A program made the translations under genes and the position numbers. The notes under the pieces are model-generated. The model worked only from the letters and a program-made list of their open reading frames with translations, was not told the DNA's origin and ran no database searches. Of a stretch of 64,000 bases of DNA, positions 1 through 8,579 are shown piece after piece. Origin of the DNA: Flavobacteriales bacterium (GTDB taxonomy: Bacteria; Bacteroidota; Bacteroidia; Flavobacteriales_D; Crocinitomicaceae). The stretch spans positions 38,125-102,124 of the forward strand of contig JADFAL010000030.1 in assembly GCA_015665275.1 (NCBI GenBank), given 5' to 3'. Position 1 is the first letter of the stretch; every line of letters starts with the position of its first letter.

Positions 1-891
1 CTGCTCTAGGATACGAAGTACCAATTGCTTGTCACTCTCATCCATTTTCTCATCAGCCATCAACTCACGTTTGAATCCGTCGTAATCTTCTCCAGATCCT
101 TTCAATGAGTAATCTCCAGCTTCTTGTCCTTTCGTGTGCTCAGCTTTACCAGCAACTTTCATCGCTGCTTCAGAACCTGATGTTGCACGATCAGAAGACA
201 AGTTTGTATTCTTTCCTGTTTCTCCTTCCGGTGAAGCATGTCCAGTTACATTGAATCCAGTAACGTTAATTTTTGGATTCTCGTTTGCCATCTCCAAGAA
301 TGCTTGAAGGTCATTGATATCATCATCACGCATTTCAGTAGAACGAACTTCTGAACGTCCTTTCAAGTAGTTGATTACCGCAAGAGTATCTTTTGGAATC
401 ACACGCTCGAAGTTATCTTCTGCGTAACGAACGATTGGAGTCAAGTTCACCAAGTAAGGTGTAATGATACAAGCATCGCAAATCTCAGTTGCTTCAACTT
501 CACCTTTTTCTTTTTCTCCTTTATAGATTTTACCAGTTACCACCAACTTGGTAGCTTCCATGTCTGCTTTGTAAGGAACTTTGTCCGTGTAAGTAACACT
601 TCCTCCAGCTTTATACTGGATAGCGTCTCCACTTCCTGTAGCTTTCTCTCCTTGAACGCGGAAAGTCTTCAATGAAGTGCTTCCTAGCGTCGGTGTAAAT
701 TCAACAGCGGCTTTTTTGTTGATTGATTTTTCAGGGAATGTAAGGTTAACAGTGATCTCCACAGAATCTCCGTGCATTTCTAACGGATCTGGATCACATG
801 CGTAATCGACTTCCTTTAATAGTTTACATCCGGTCGAAAAACCACCGGCAGCTATTAAAAGTGCCAATACTTTGATGGTTTGCTTTTTCAT
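1..891 (-). CDS. OmpA-like cell-envelope lipoprotein (3' end beyond window)
   Basis: Reading back from ATG at 889-891, the frame stays open to base 1, giving 297 residues with no stop, so the C-terminus lies outside the window. The N-terminus is a basic-hydrophobic signal ending in a lipobox-like FSTGC, so it is probably lipidated on Cys22. The middle is beta-rich. From about residue 150 the chain resembles an OmpA/MotB peptidoglycan-binding domain: FERVIPKDTLAVINYLKG, then VTGHASPEGE followed by LSSDRA, the place where OmpA domains carry their GHTD..G....LS..RA signature. The Gly-His-Ala-Ser-Pro-Glu-Gly variant is common in Bacteroidota envelope proteins. Likely periplasmic or outer-membrane attached. 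The substrate or partner is not readable. Lipoprotein and OmpA-like calls are inference from motifs. Confidence 0.75.
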   Translation of the reverse strand, partial: MKKQTIKVLALLIAAGGFSTGCKLLKEVDYACDPDPLEMHGDSVEITVNLTFPEKSINKKAAVEFTPTLGSTSLKTFRVQGEKATGSGDAIQYKAGGSVTYTDKVPYKADMEATKLVVTGKIYKGEKEKGEVEATEICDACIITPYLVNLTPIVRYAEDNFERVIPKDTLAVINYLKGRSEVRSTEMRDDDINDLQAFLEMANENPKINVTGFNVTGHASPEGETGKNTNLSSDRATSGSEAAMKVAGKAEHTKGQEAGDYSLKGSGEDYDGFKRELMADEKMDESDKQLVLRILEQ

Positions 892-971
892 AGTAAGTAT
901 AATTCTAAATTTCAGCACAATAATAACAATAATTTTTCTATTGATTCGCTGATTTTTAAAACGTACTACGA

Positions 972-1469
972 TTATTTGCTTTCGTAGATGAGGACTGACG
1001 ATTCGTCGTTACAAATGGCCATAATTTGCTTAATCGTTTTTGCCGATTTTGGATGGGTGAAATCAGGGGCAATTTCGGCTAATGGAAGCAGTACAAACTT
1101 GCGATTTTCCATCTGTGGGTGAGGGATAGTCAATGCTTCCGTCTCAACTAGCTGATTTCCAAATGTCAATATGTCAATATCGATAACTCGAGAAGCGTAA
1201 CCGGAATGCGACTTTTGTTCACGTCCAAGTTCTTTTTCAATTAACTGAAAATTGTTCAAGAGTTCAAATGGGGAGAGGTTCGTTTGTAAAGAGGCACATA
1301 TATTAAGGAATTGAGCATCCGTTACAAACCCCCAAGGCTCCGTCTCGAAGTAACTTGAAGTATTAAGAATCTCACCGACTTGCGATTGAATGCGTGCTAG
1401 CGCCTCTCGGATATAGTTTTCTCGTTGGCCTAGATTGCTTCCTAAGGATAGATAGACTAAGGTGCCCAT
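972..1469 (-). CDS. folK: 2-amino-4-hydroxy-6-hydroxymethyldihydropteridine pyrophosphokinase
   Basis: Cytosolic folate-pathway enzyme that transfers pyrophosphate from ATP to 6-hydroxymethyl-dihydropterin before coupling to p-aminobenzoate. The 165-residue length is normal. Family motifs visible: YLSLGSNLGQRENYI at the N-terminus, ETEPWGF around residues 43-49, and the metal/ATP signature SRVIDIDILTFG around 93-104, followed by IPHPQMENRKFVLLPL. The start overlaps the 3' end of gldD by 13 bp, so it is translated from the gldE-gldD message. A pabB homologue for the other folate branch lies at 60.1-61.3 kb. Confidence 0.95.
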   Translation of the reverse strand: MGTLVYLSLGSNLGQRENYIREALARIQSQVGEILNTSSYFETEPWGFVTDAQFLNICASLQTNLSPFELLNNFQLIEKELGREQKSHSGYASRVIDIDILTFGNQLVETEALTIPHPQMENRKFVLLPLAEIAPDFTHPKSAKTIKQIMAICNDESSVLIYESK

Positions 1470-2032
1470 TGGAACGTTTCCATAATTTTCTCCAAATCCT
1501 GTTGCAAGTAATCTAACGTTGGTTGGAGTGAATCGTAATTTGGCGGGAAATTGAACAAAACTTCTGCATAAACGAAGTGGTCTGTACTATCCGTTATGTA
1601 AAACTGAAAAGGAGTTGCGACGTCTCCTTCCAAACGAAAAAGGGTTCCAAAAACACGATCTTCATCTCGGAGAATACTTTTATCGATGATATTCGTTGCT
1701 TTTGTTTTGTGCAAGTCCACTTCATCATTCGCGTTATTAATATAGTAGGATAGCGATTTGTTCATATCCCAGTAGCGGAAATAAATGGTTCCGTTCATTG
1801 GGCCTAATTGAATTCGGCGGTGACACTGACTATTTGAATCTCCCGGTGCTGCTTCCACTGTATATAATTCTGCAAGTTCGAATTGGTAATTACAAGAGTC
1901 TCTATATGTTTTGTAAACGTGATCCGGTAATTCTGTACGCAAATATGAAGGCGGTTTTGGAATTGGAGAGTCTTCTTCACAGGCTGTGAACAATAATAAT
2001 AGAACTGGGATGATCAACAATCCTGGCTTCAT
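1457..2032 (-). CDS. gldD: gliding motility lipoprotein GldD
   Basis: 191-residue lipoprotein: hydrophobic signal ending LLLLFTAC (lipobox, Cys18) followed by an acidic EED. The body has family hallmarks I recognise from Flavobacterium GldD: PKPPSYLR after the lipobox, a mid-protein KTKATNIIDKSI, RVFGTLFRLEGDVATPFQFY, then TDSTDHFVYAEVLFNF and PNYDSLQPTLDYLQQDLEKI near the C-terminus. In Flavobacterium johnsoniae GldD is needed for gliding and for secretion through T9SS; here that role is inferred from homology. It overlaps gldE by 4 bp (ATGA type) and is followed by folK, the conserved mutY-ssb-gldE-gldD order. Several T9SS cargo genes occur elsewhere in this window. Confidence 0.93.
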   Translation of the reverse strand: MKPGLLIIPVLLLLFTACEEDSPIPKPPSYLRTELPDHVYKTYRDSCNYQFELAELYTVEAAPGDSNSQCHRRIQLGPMNGTIYFRYWDMNKSLSYYINNANDEVDLHKTKATNIIDKSILRDEDRVFGTLFRLEGDVATPFQFYITDSTDHFVYAEVLFNFPPNYDSLQPTLDYLQQDLEKIMETFQWAP

Positions 2033-3378
2033 ACTTCTTTCGTTTCTTCTAGTTTGATGGCTTTCACCATTTTGATTCGTTTTTTATCGCTCGACTCAAC
2101 AATTAATTGTAACGGGCCGATGGTAACCTGTTCGTTATTTTTAAGGATGCGTCCTGCTACTTCAACGACTAATCCGCCAATAGTTTCAGTTGCTTGCGTA
2201 TCAATTTCTAAAAGATCTTCTGAAATGTCTAGTACTTTATAGAAATCTACCAACGCTGTTTTTCCCTCAAAAAGATATTCGGATTCACTGATTTTCGTGT
2301 AAACCAACTCGTCGTCGTCAAATTCATCAGTAATTTCTCCAACAATTTCTTCCAATACATCTTCCAGCGTCACGATTCCACACGTTCCACCGTATTCGTC
2401 AACTACCATTGCGATATGGACCTTCTTTTCTTGGAAGTCTTTAAGCAAGTCGTCGATTTTTCGATTTTCCGTAACGAAGAATGGTTTGCGAATCAGCGAC
2501 CCCCAATCGGTGTTTTCTTCGCCTTCCGAATTAAGAAATGGCAGAAGGTCCTTGATAAACAAAACTCCAACAATAGTATCGAATGAAGATTGGTATACTG
2601 GAAGTCGGGAATGGCCGCATTCCAGAATTTTGTCAAGAACCTCTTTATAGGTGTCAGAAATTTCCAATGCGTGAACATCCAATCGAGGGCGCATAATCTG
2701 TCGGACTTCTGTGGATCCGAATTTTACAATTCCTTCTAAGATTTTGTGTTCGTTATCGTCTGAATCTTCTTGTTTAGTCAAAGCAAGAGCTTGTTCCAAT
2801 TCGTCAGCAGAAACATCTACTTTTCCTCTTCGCATACGTCGCTGAATAAGCGTTGTTCCAGAAACAAGTCCAGATCGAATCCAAGAAATAGGAGGGACGT
2901 TGTTGGCACGATATAAGGGACGCGCCATCATCTTAGCAAATGCCAGAGATCGTTTGTTTGCATAGATTTTTGGAATTACTTCTCCGAAAATCAACAAGGT
3001 TAGGGTGATTACTACAAATTCTAAGAAAAACTCAGCCGTACCACTAATTCCACTGCTTTGAAGTATGCTGTGTAGGATAGAACTGGAAAGTATTACGATG
3101 GCAACGTTCACGAAATTGTTCGTAATGAGAATAGTTGCCAGTAATTCCTGAGGTTTGTTTAGAAGTTTGTTAACGTAGCTGGCTTTCTTGCTGGCGTCAT
3201 TGCGGAGGTCTTCTTTGTCGGTTGGACTTAAAGAGAAGAAAGCAGCTTCTGATCCGGAAACCAATGCGGAAATGGCAATAAGTAAGAGCAAAATTAGAAG
3301 AAAGACATAGTCTTGAATTCCTCCAAAGCCGGCGGTTGCGATATTTGAATAAGAAACGTAACTCGAGGGGTCGTCCAT
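2029..3378 (-). CDS. gldE: gliding motility-associated protein GldE (CNNM/CorC family)
   Basis: 449 residues. Order of parts: short N-terminus, four hydrophobic segments of a DUF21/CNNM transmembrane domain (about 20-200, including ALVSGSEAAFFSLSPTD and the LTLLIFGEVIPKIYANK signature), a pair of CBS domains (about 215-345, MRPRLDVHALE and VDEYGGTCGIVTLEDVLEEIVGEI), and a CorC/HlyC-type C-terminal domain ending near 445. Inner-membrane protein; CNNM relatives handle divalent cations, while GldE in flavobacteria supports GldD function. It is cotranscribed with ssb upstream (13 bp gap) and gldD downstream (4 bp overlap). The neighbour gldD is what makes GldE, rather than a generic hemolysin-like protein, the best name. 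Confidence 0.92.
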   Translation of the reverse strand: MDDPSSYVSYSNIATAGFGGIQDYVFLLILLLLIAISALVSGSEAAFFSLSPTDKEDLRNDASKKASYVNKLLNKPQELLATILITNNFVNVAIVILSSSILHSILQSSGISGTAEFFLEFVVITLTLLIFGEVIPKIYANKRSLAFAKMMARPLYRANNVPPISWIRSGLVSGTTLIQRRMRRGKVDVSADELEQALALTKQEDSDDNEHKILEGIVKFGSTEVRQIMRPRLDVHALEISDTYKEVLDKILECGHSRLPVYQSSFDTIVGVLFIKDLLPFLNSEGEENTDWGSLIRKPFFVTENRKIDDLLKDFQEKKVHIAMVVDEYGGTCGIVTLEDVLEEIVGEITDEFDDDELVYTKISESEYLFEGKTALVDFYKVLDISEDLLEIDTQATETIGGLVVEVAGRILKNNEQVTIGPLQLIVESSDKKRIKMVKAIKLEETKEV

Positions 3379-3391
3379 GTTTTACAATCAA

Positions 3392-3841
3392 TTAAAAGGG
3401 CAAATCGTCCTGATCCTTTTTGATGATGTCGTCCACTTTTGAAGGTGCTTCAGGTGTCCCTTGAGAACTGTATGGTGCCTGTTGCCCTTGCTGCGCTTGG
3501 TCATTTCTTGAACTTAAGATTGTCAATTCGTCAGCAACTACCTCTGTTGTGTAGCGTGTATTCCCTTCTTTATCTTGCCATGATCGCTTTTTCAGCTTTC
3601 CTTCCACGTACACTTTTGCACCTTTCTTTACGTATTTCTCGACAACCTCTGCTAATCCACGCCAAACCACGATATCGTGCCAGTCTGTATTTTCAACGCG
3701 CTGTCCTGTATTGCGATCAGTATAGGTTTCAGAAGTAGCTATGGGGAAGTTGGCAACCGTTGCTCCATTTTCAAGATGACGCACTTCGGGATCTTTACCG
3801 AGATTACCAATTAGAATTACTTTGTTTACGCTTCCTGCCAT
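3392..3841 (-). CDS. ssb: single-stranded DNA-binding protein
   Basis: 149-residue OB-fold SSB. The N-terminus VNKVILIGNLGKDPEVRHLE and the core NTDWHDIVVWRGLAEVVEKYVKKG are family hallmarks. After about residue 112 comes a Gln/Pro/Ser-rich linker, then the acidic tip DQDDLPF that recruits SSB partners in other bacteria. It binds exposed ssDNA in replication and repair. It sits between mutY and gldE in one minus-strand run. The DUF3127 protein at 34.0 kb carries a nearly identical tip. Confidence 0.97.
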   Translation of the reverse strand: MAGSVNKVILIGNLGKDPEVRHLENGATVANFPIATSETYTDRNTGQRVENTDWHDIVVWRGLAEVVEKYVKKGAKVYVEGKLKKRSWQDKEGNTRYTTEVVADELTILSSRNDQAQQGQQAPYSSQGTPEAPSKVDDIIKKDQDDLPF

Positions 3842-3881
3842 AGGTCTGAATCTGAGATGATTAAATTAAAGGTACAAAAAA

Positions 3882-4895
3882 TTAGATTTCAAAGGTATGC
3901 TTTTCCAGATAACGATCGATAATTCTTGGGAGCGGATAATCTTGAATGTCTGCGGTATTAATAGTGACAAATCCAGTCTCCATTTTCTTTGGAAATCCTT
4001 GAAGCGTATAGAACTTCGCATGAATGTGCTGATGACTTAGTTTGTGAACAACCGTTTCCGAAACGGTAATATAATTTTTCGGGGCAGCATCCCATTTTTC
4101 GGATTCCGTTTCTATTAGCGGGAACTGATAGAGTTGTTGCCAAATTCCTTTTTCCGTTCGTTGTTCTATTAATGTTTTACCGTATTCGGTGTAGATTAAA
4201 TAATGGAAGTAGCGATTTCGAACCTTGGTCTTTTTTGATTTCACCGGAAGGTCCAATTGTGTGCCTTTCACTCTAGATTCACAAATCTCGGTGACTGGAC
4301 AGAACATGCATTGAGGACTTGTAGGTGTACATACTAGTGCTCCGATTTCCATCATGGCTTGATTGTGATCCGCGGGATTGTCCTTGGGAATAAGACTATC
4401 AGCAAGAATTTGAAAATCCTTTTGTCCTTTTGTTGAATCAATGGGGGTGTCAACATTAAATGCCCTACTCAAGAAGCGATAGACATTTCCGTCAACTACC
4501 GCCTTAGGTTCATTGAATGCGAATGAGGCGATTGCTGCCGCCGTATACTTCCCAACGCCCTTAAGTTTGATGATCTCATCGTACGTCTGTGGGAACACTC
4601 CATTTAACTCGTCTCGAATATATTTTGCTGAGAAGTGCAAGTTTCTGGCTCGACTGTAATAGCCTAGGCCTTGCCAATCATTTAAAACATCTTGCTCGGA
4701 AGCATTGGCGAGATCCGTTGCGGTTGGATAATGATCCACAAACTTTTGGTAGTACGAACGACCTTGTTCTACTCTCGTTTGTTGCAGAATAATCTCAGAC
4801 AACCAAATTTTGTATGGGTCTGACACACTGCGCCATGGAAGCTCACGCTTGTTTTGTCTATACCATTCGGTGATTAATAGGGAGAATTTCTGCAT
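3882..4895 (-). CDS. mutY: A/G-specific adenine DNA glycosylase MutY
   Basis: 337-residue base-excision repair enzyme removing A opposite 8-oxoG. Features in order: LPWRSVSDPYKIWLSEIILQQTRV with the catalytic Glu in LSEI, helix-hairpin-helix LKGVGKYTAAAIASFAF, VVDGNVYRFL with the catalytic Asp, and the 4Fe-4S ligands Cys-x6-Cys-x2-Cys-x5-Cys in CTPTSPQCMFCPVTEIC. The C-terminal 110 residues form the NUDIX-like 8-oxoG recognition domain (WQQLYQFPLIETE). It is the first gene of the mutY-ssb-gldE-gldD-folK run and is divergent from the HU gene across 107 bp. Confidence 0.96.
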   Translation of the reverse strand: MQKFSLLITEWYRQNKRELPWRSVSDPYKIWLSEIILQQTRVEQGRSYYQKFVDHYPTATDLANASEQDVLNDWQGLGYYSRARNLHFSAKYIRDELNGVFPQTYDEIIKLKGVGKYTAAAIASFAFNEPKAVVDGNVYRFLSRAFNVDTPIDSTKGQKDFQILADSLIPKDNPADHNQAMMEIGALVCTPTSPQCMFCPVTEICESRVKGTQLDLPVKSKKTKVRNRYFHYLIYTEYGKTLIEQRTEKGIWQQLYQFPLIETESEKWDAAPKNYITVSETVVHKLSHQHIHAKFYTLQGFPKKMETGFVTINTADIQDYPLPRIIDRYLEKHTFEI

Positions 4896-4953
4896 TCAGA
4901 GAAAATCGGAGAATTAATTGTTGTGAAATTAACCATAAAACCAAAAAGAGGCG

Positions 4954-4961
4954 TATTTTTG
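4954..4961 (+). promoter_or_regulatory. candidate -7 element (TATTTTTG) of the HU gene
   Basis: TATTTTTG fits the Bacteroidota -7 consensus TAnnTTTG and lies 41 bp upstream of the HU start codon. A -33 TTG at the usual 17-23 bp spacing is not evident; the nearest TTGs are about 30 bp upstream. The assignment therefore rests on the -7 box and position. Confidence 0.5.
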
Positions 4962-5002
4962 CGGGCAAATCGAATTTTAAACATCATAAAAATCAATAAG
5001 AT

Positions 5003-5293
5003 ATGACGAAGGCAGACATCGTTGCACAAATTGTAGAAGAGACTGGATTAGAGCGTACTGAGGCATTGAAAGCGGTTGAGGCTTTCATGAACTCGGTTAA
5101 AGGGTCTCTTTCAAAAGGGCAAAATGTTTACTTGCGCGGATTTGGAAGCTTTGTAGTGAAGGAACGTGCTGAAAAAACGGGAAGAAACATCTCTAAGAAT
5201 ACAGCGATTATCATTCCAGCTCACAACATTCCTTCATTCAAGCCAGCGAAAACTTTCGTTGAGGAAGTGAAATCTAACGTGAAGGTGGATTAA
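5003..5293 (+). CDS. HU/IHF-family DNA-binding protein
   Basis: 96-residue nucleoid protein. N-terminal helices MTKADIVAQIVEETGL and ALKAVEAFMNSVKGSL lead into the conserved GQNVYLRGFGSFVVKERAEKTGRN core and the DNA-clasping beta arm. A short tail after KPAKTFVEEVK is slightly longer than in enteric HU. It acts as a dimer bending DNA. A strong hairpin terminator follows, so it is probably monocistronic. HU and IHF subfamilies cannot be separated from this sequence alone. Confidence 0.95.
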   Translation: MTKADIVAQIVEETGLERTEALKAVEAFMNSVKGSLSKGQNVYLRGFGSFVVKERAEKTGRNISKNTAIIIPAHNIPSFKPAKTFVEEVKSNVKVD

Positions 5294-5344
5294 GAAATGA
5301 TACTAACGAATTGAAAGAAATTTCAATTGGTTTTATTACTTTTG

Positions 5345-5377
5345 CACTCTCACTTTTTAGTGAGGGTGTTTTTTTTC
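5345..5377 (+). terminator. Rho-independent terminator after the HU gene
   Basis: Stem CACTCTCACT / AGTGAGGGTG (10 bp, one G-T pair) with a TTTT loop, immediately followed by a run of eight Ts. It lies about 50 bp after the HU stop and before the small basic-protein gene. Confidence 0.9.
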
Positions 5378-5432
5378 CTCGTAATGAGGACTTTGACTTG
5401 AAAATAGAAGTTTAACAAAATATATAGAGATT

Positions 5433-5525
5433 ATGCCAAGCGGTAAAAAAAGAAAAAGACATAAGATGTCTACGCACAAGCGTAAAAAGAGATTAAGAAA
5501 AAATCGTCACAAGAAGAAAAAATAA
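5433..5525 (+). CDS. 30-residue AURKAIP1/COX24-domain basic protein
   Basis: A tiny ORF of 30 codons between the HU terminator and rng. The product MPSGKKRKRHKMSTHKRKKR then continues LRKNRHKKKK, so about two thirds of residues are Lys or Arg. This is the pattern of the AURKAIP1/COX24 domain found in mitochondrial mS38 and in the small actinobacterial ribosomal protein bS22, and near-identical peptides are encoded in many Bacteroidota beside rng. Role as a ribosome-bound peptide is inference from that family. ATG at 5433 is preceded by an AT-rich leader (TATATAGAGATT) without a clear Shine-Dalgarno, as usual in this phylum. Confidence 0.85.
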   Translation: MPSGKKRKRHKMSTHKRKKRLRKNRHKKKK

Positions 5526-5603
5526 TTTTTCTTGAATCGTATTGAAAGCTTAGTAGGCGAGTCCTGCTAAGTTTTTCTGTTTTATTAACTAAATAAGGCT
5601 TTC

Positions 5604-7154
5604 GTGAGTTTAGAATTAGTAGTCGATGCCCGAAAAGGCGGTATCGTACTTGCCTTACTCGAAGACGGAAAACTTATTGAGTTGCATGAAGAGCAGCCTG
5701 GGAAAAACGAATACTCGGTAGGTGATATATACCTTGGAAAGGTTCGTAAAGTAGTTCCCAGTCTAAATGCTGCATTCGTTGATGTAGGCTATGAGAAAGA
5801 TGCATTTCTGCATTATTTAGACCTTGGCCCACAATTCAATTCATTAAACAAGTTTTCCCGTAGTACGCTAAAAGGCAAGCAGAACGTAGCCGATCTTCTT
5901 TACTTTAAAGGCGAGAAAGACATTCCCAAGGATGGGAAAATAAACGATGTCATTTCTTCGTCAGCACCGATTTTGGTTCAGGTAGCCAAAGAGCCCATCT
6001 CCTCAAAAGGACCGAGGTTATGCGCCGAAATTACCTTAGCTGGACGTTACCTTGTATTGGTACCGTTTTCCAACAAAGTGTCGATTTCTCAAAAGATCAA
6101 AGACAATGAGGAACGCGCACGATTAAAAGAATTGATGAATGCCATCAAACCGAAAAATTTCGGTGTGATCATTCGAACGGTAGCAGAAGGAAAGAAGGTC
6201 GAAATGTTGGACCAAGATTTGAAGAATCTGGTCAACAAGTGGAAAAATATGCATGGCAATTTGAAGGATGCGAAACCACCTTCACGTGTGCTAGGAGAAA
6301 TCGACAAGACGTCGTCTATCCTGCGCGATTTGTTGAATGCGGACTTTACCAATATCCATGTCAATGATGATGAAATGGCGGAAAATCTCCGCGAGTACGT
6401 TTCGGGAATTGCTCCTGGACGTGAGAAAATCATTCGTCATTACGATGGAAAATTGCCAATATTCGAGCGCTTCGGAATCAACAAGCAAATCAAGTCGTTG
6501 TTTGGTAAGAAAGTGCCGCTTCCAAGTGGAGGGTATTTAATTATCGAGCATACTGAGGCCATGCACGTTATTGACGTGAACAGTGGAAACCGAAAGGGCG
6601 CTGATGGTCAGGAAAGTAATGCTTTGGCAACAAATACCGAGGCGGCGAAAGAAATCGCCCGCGTGTTGCAATTGCGTGACATGGGAGGGATTGTTTGTAT
6701 CGATTTCATTGATATGCATGACCGCGCCAATAACAAAGGATTGCATGAGGCGTTGAAGAAGGCGATGTCGAATGACCGCGCAAAGCATAACATCTTGGCA
6801 CCATCAAAGTTCGGTGTAGTAGAGATTACGCGTCAACGTGTACGTCCCGAAACGGATATCAATACTTCGGAAACATGTCCAACGTGCAACGGAACTGGAG
6901 AAGTTCAAGCTTCCATCCTTTATGCTGAAGAGATTGAATCCAATTTGGATCACATGCTGACCGATGGAGGCGTTAAAAAATTGACATTACGCGTACATCC
7001 ATATTTGGAATCCTACTTTAAGAAAGGTTTGATTTCCCGTCAGGTGAAGTGGTATATGAAGTACAAAAAGTGGGTATCAATCCAACCGGATTCATCGAAT
7101 CACTTGCTTGAATATTCATTCTTAAACGAGAACAAGGAAGAAATTACGGCCTGA
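5604..7154 (+). CDS. rng: ribonuclease G / RNase E family endoribonuclease
   Basis: 516 residues starting with GTG (MSLELVVDARKGGIVLALLE). Contains an S1-like RNA-binding region near residues 35-125 (GDIYLGKVRKVVPSLNAAFVDVGYEKDAFLH), an RNase H-like/5'-sensor region, and the catalytic metal-binding core with HVIDVNSGNRKG and GGIVCIDFIDM supplying the two Asp ligands. CPTCNGTG near residue 430 matches the Zn-link Cys motif of RNase E/G. Likely involved in 5' maturation of 16S rRNA and mRNA decay. Its stop overlaps the recX start by one base (TGATG), so the two are translationally coupled. GTG is preferred because no in-frame upstream ATG gives a family-like N-terminus. Confidence 0.94.
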   Translation: MSLELVVDARKGGIVLALLEDGKLIELHEEQPGKNEYSVGDIYLGKVRKVVPSLNAAFVDVGYEKDAFLHYLDLGPQFNSLNKFSRSTLKGKQNVADLLYFKGEKDIPKDGKINDVISSSAPILVQVAKEPISSKGPRLCAEITLAGRYLVLVPFSNKVSISQKIKDNEERARLKELMNAIKPKNFGVIIRTVAEGKKVEMLDQDLKNLVNKWKNMHGNLKDAKPPSRVLGEIDKTSSILRDLLNADFTNIHVNDDEMAENLREYVSGIAPGREKIIRHYDGKLPIFERFGINKQIKSLFGKKVPLPSGGYLIIEHTEAMHVIDVNSGNRKGADGQESNALATNTEAAKEIARVLQLRDMGGIVCIDFIDMHDRANNKGLHEALKKAMSNDRAKHNILAPSKFGVVEITRQRVRPETDINTSETCPTCNGTGEVQASILYAEEIESNLDHMLTDGGVKKLTLRVHPYLESYFKKGLISRQVKWYMKYKKWVSIQPDSSNHLLEYSFLNENKEEITA

Positions 7155-7630
7155 TGAACTCAGGTCGTAAATATTCTCTTTTGGAGGCAAAGACGAAGCT
7201 GGAGGCGCTGTGTGCGTATCAGGAACGTTGCTCTCAAGAGTTAGATCGAAAAATGCGAACGTGGGGTCTTGATCAAGAAGATCGAGATGCCCTACTCGTA
7301 GATCTCATTACCCATAACTTTCTAAGTGAAGAACGCTTTGCGGAGGCATTCGTCTCCGGCAAGGTGAACATCAAACGCTGGGGGAAGATCAAAATCCGTC
7401 AGCATCTCAAGCAAAAAGCTATTTCGGATTATTCTATCAAGAAAGCCTTAGAAGGCATAGAAGATGAAGTATATTTTGGCAACCTTCGTCGTCTTACCGA
7501 ACATAAATATGGTACGCTCAAGGGGCCGGATGATTACAATAAGAAGGTGAAGTTGTATAGGTATTTGTCAGGGAAAGGATATGAGACGGAGTATGTGCGG
7601 GAGGTGGTAGAGGAAGTTGTAAATTCCTGA
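7154..7630 (+). CDS. recX: regulatory protein RecX
   Basis: 158-residue, helix-rich protein with the RecX triple three-helix repeats: ALCAYQERCSQELDRKMRTWGLD, then LITHNFLSEERFAEAFVSGKVNIKRWGKIKIRQHLKQKAIS, then a third repeat ending VREVVEEVVNS. RecX binds RecA filaments and modulates strand exchange. Starts within the rng stop codon. No recA is present in the window, so linkage to recA is lost, as is common in this phylum. Confidence 0.9.
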   Translation: MNSGRKYSLLEAKTKLEALCAYQERCSQELDRKMRTWGLDQEDRDALLVDLITHNFLSEERFAEAFVSGKVNIKRWGKIKIRQHLKQKAISDYSIKKALEGIEDEVYFGNLRRLTEHKYGTLKGPDDYNKKVKLYRYLSGKGYETEYVREVVEEVVNS

Positions 7631-7665
7631 TATAGGTTGTACATTATCAACATTGGGATTAACTC

Positions 7666-8343
7666 TTGAATTCTTCAATCAAACATATCTTACTATCAGT
7701 TTTATATGCTGCGCTATTTTATGTGTTTAGCATGTTAATAGGAGTTTGGCTGTTTCTCTTCGATCCATACGATTATAACAACATCTTAGTGAGGTACGCT
7801 GACTTTATAATAGAGTCAATGGCACTTGTTATAGTTATTCTTTTCACATTACTGAACAAGACAAACCGTAGGGAGTTTACATTGAAAACTAAATGGTATT
7901 GATATGTAATTGCGATACTCTTCGGTTCCATTTTCGCATTCATTCAAGCCCCTCTGAATTGGTTCTACAATTACCTGACGGGTGATAACTATGGCATTCA
8001 GTACACCTTTGATAATTGGTAAGCATTTACATATCTCAATGTTTATTCCCACATACTTTTAGTGCCAATATCGGAGGAACTTTTTTTTCGTCAATTCATT
8101 CAGCGCAAGTTGCAAAAGTACACTTCGGCTGTCGTTGCAATTCTCGGATCAACAATTATCTTTTCTGCAGTGCATCTCCCATTTTATACGCTGCTAATGG
8201 GATATCCGGGATTTAATTTTCACCACGCCTATATTGTATTCTTCGGAGGCCTTATGCTATGCATTGTATATTACAAATCACGTTCTATTGGTCCTGCAAT
8301 AGCACTTCATATTGCTTGGAATACGATGGTAACTATTTGTTAG
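7666..8343 (+). pseudogene. CPBP-family intramembrane metalloprotease, broken by two in-frame stops
   Basis: A single reading frame runs from TTG 7666 to the stop at 8341-8343, interrupted only by TGA at 7900-7902 and TAA at 8020-8022. Without the stops it encodes about 225 residues with several hydrophobic helices. All three CPBP/Abi catalytic motifs lie after the second stop: SEELFFRQF (EExxxR), FSAVHLPF, and LHIAWNTM (HxxxN). No base insertions are needed, so the lesions look like two nonsense substitutions. Family members are CAAX-type proteases involved in protein maturation or immunity. A shorter product could start at GTG 8062, but it would lack the N-terminal membrane helices. Sequencing error or readthrough are alternatives. 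Confidence 0.8.
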
Positions 8344-8579
8344 AAGGAATATCTCGATTTAGATTTCTCTCGTCTTTCTCTTTCTTCCCTTTAATCGTCA
8401 CTTCGGTCTTCAGAAGCAATGCCCCTTCTCCTCCAAAGAGGGGAGCGTCCGAAAAACATTTTCAAATTCGGTTATCGAGCTAGTCGACAAACGAATTCTC
8501 AAAAAAAACCTACGCTTAATCAAACACCCTTATAAATACGCGTGAAAGGAAGCAGATTTGAGTTATCAAAATCTGTGTT

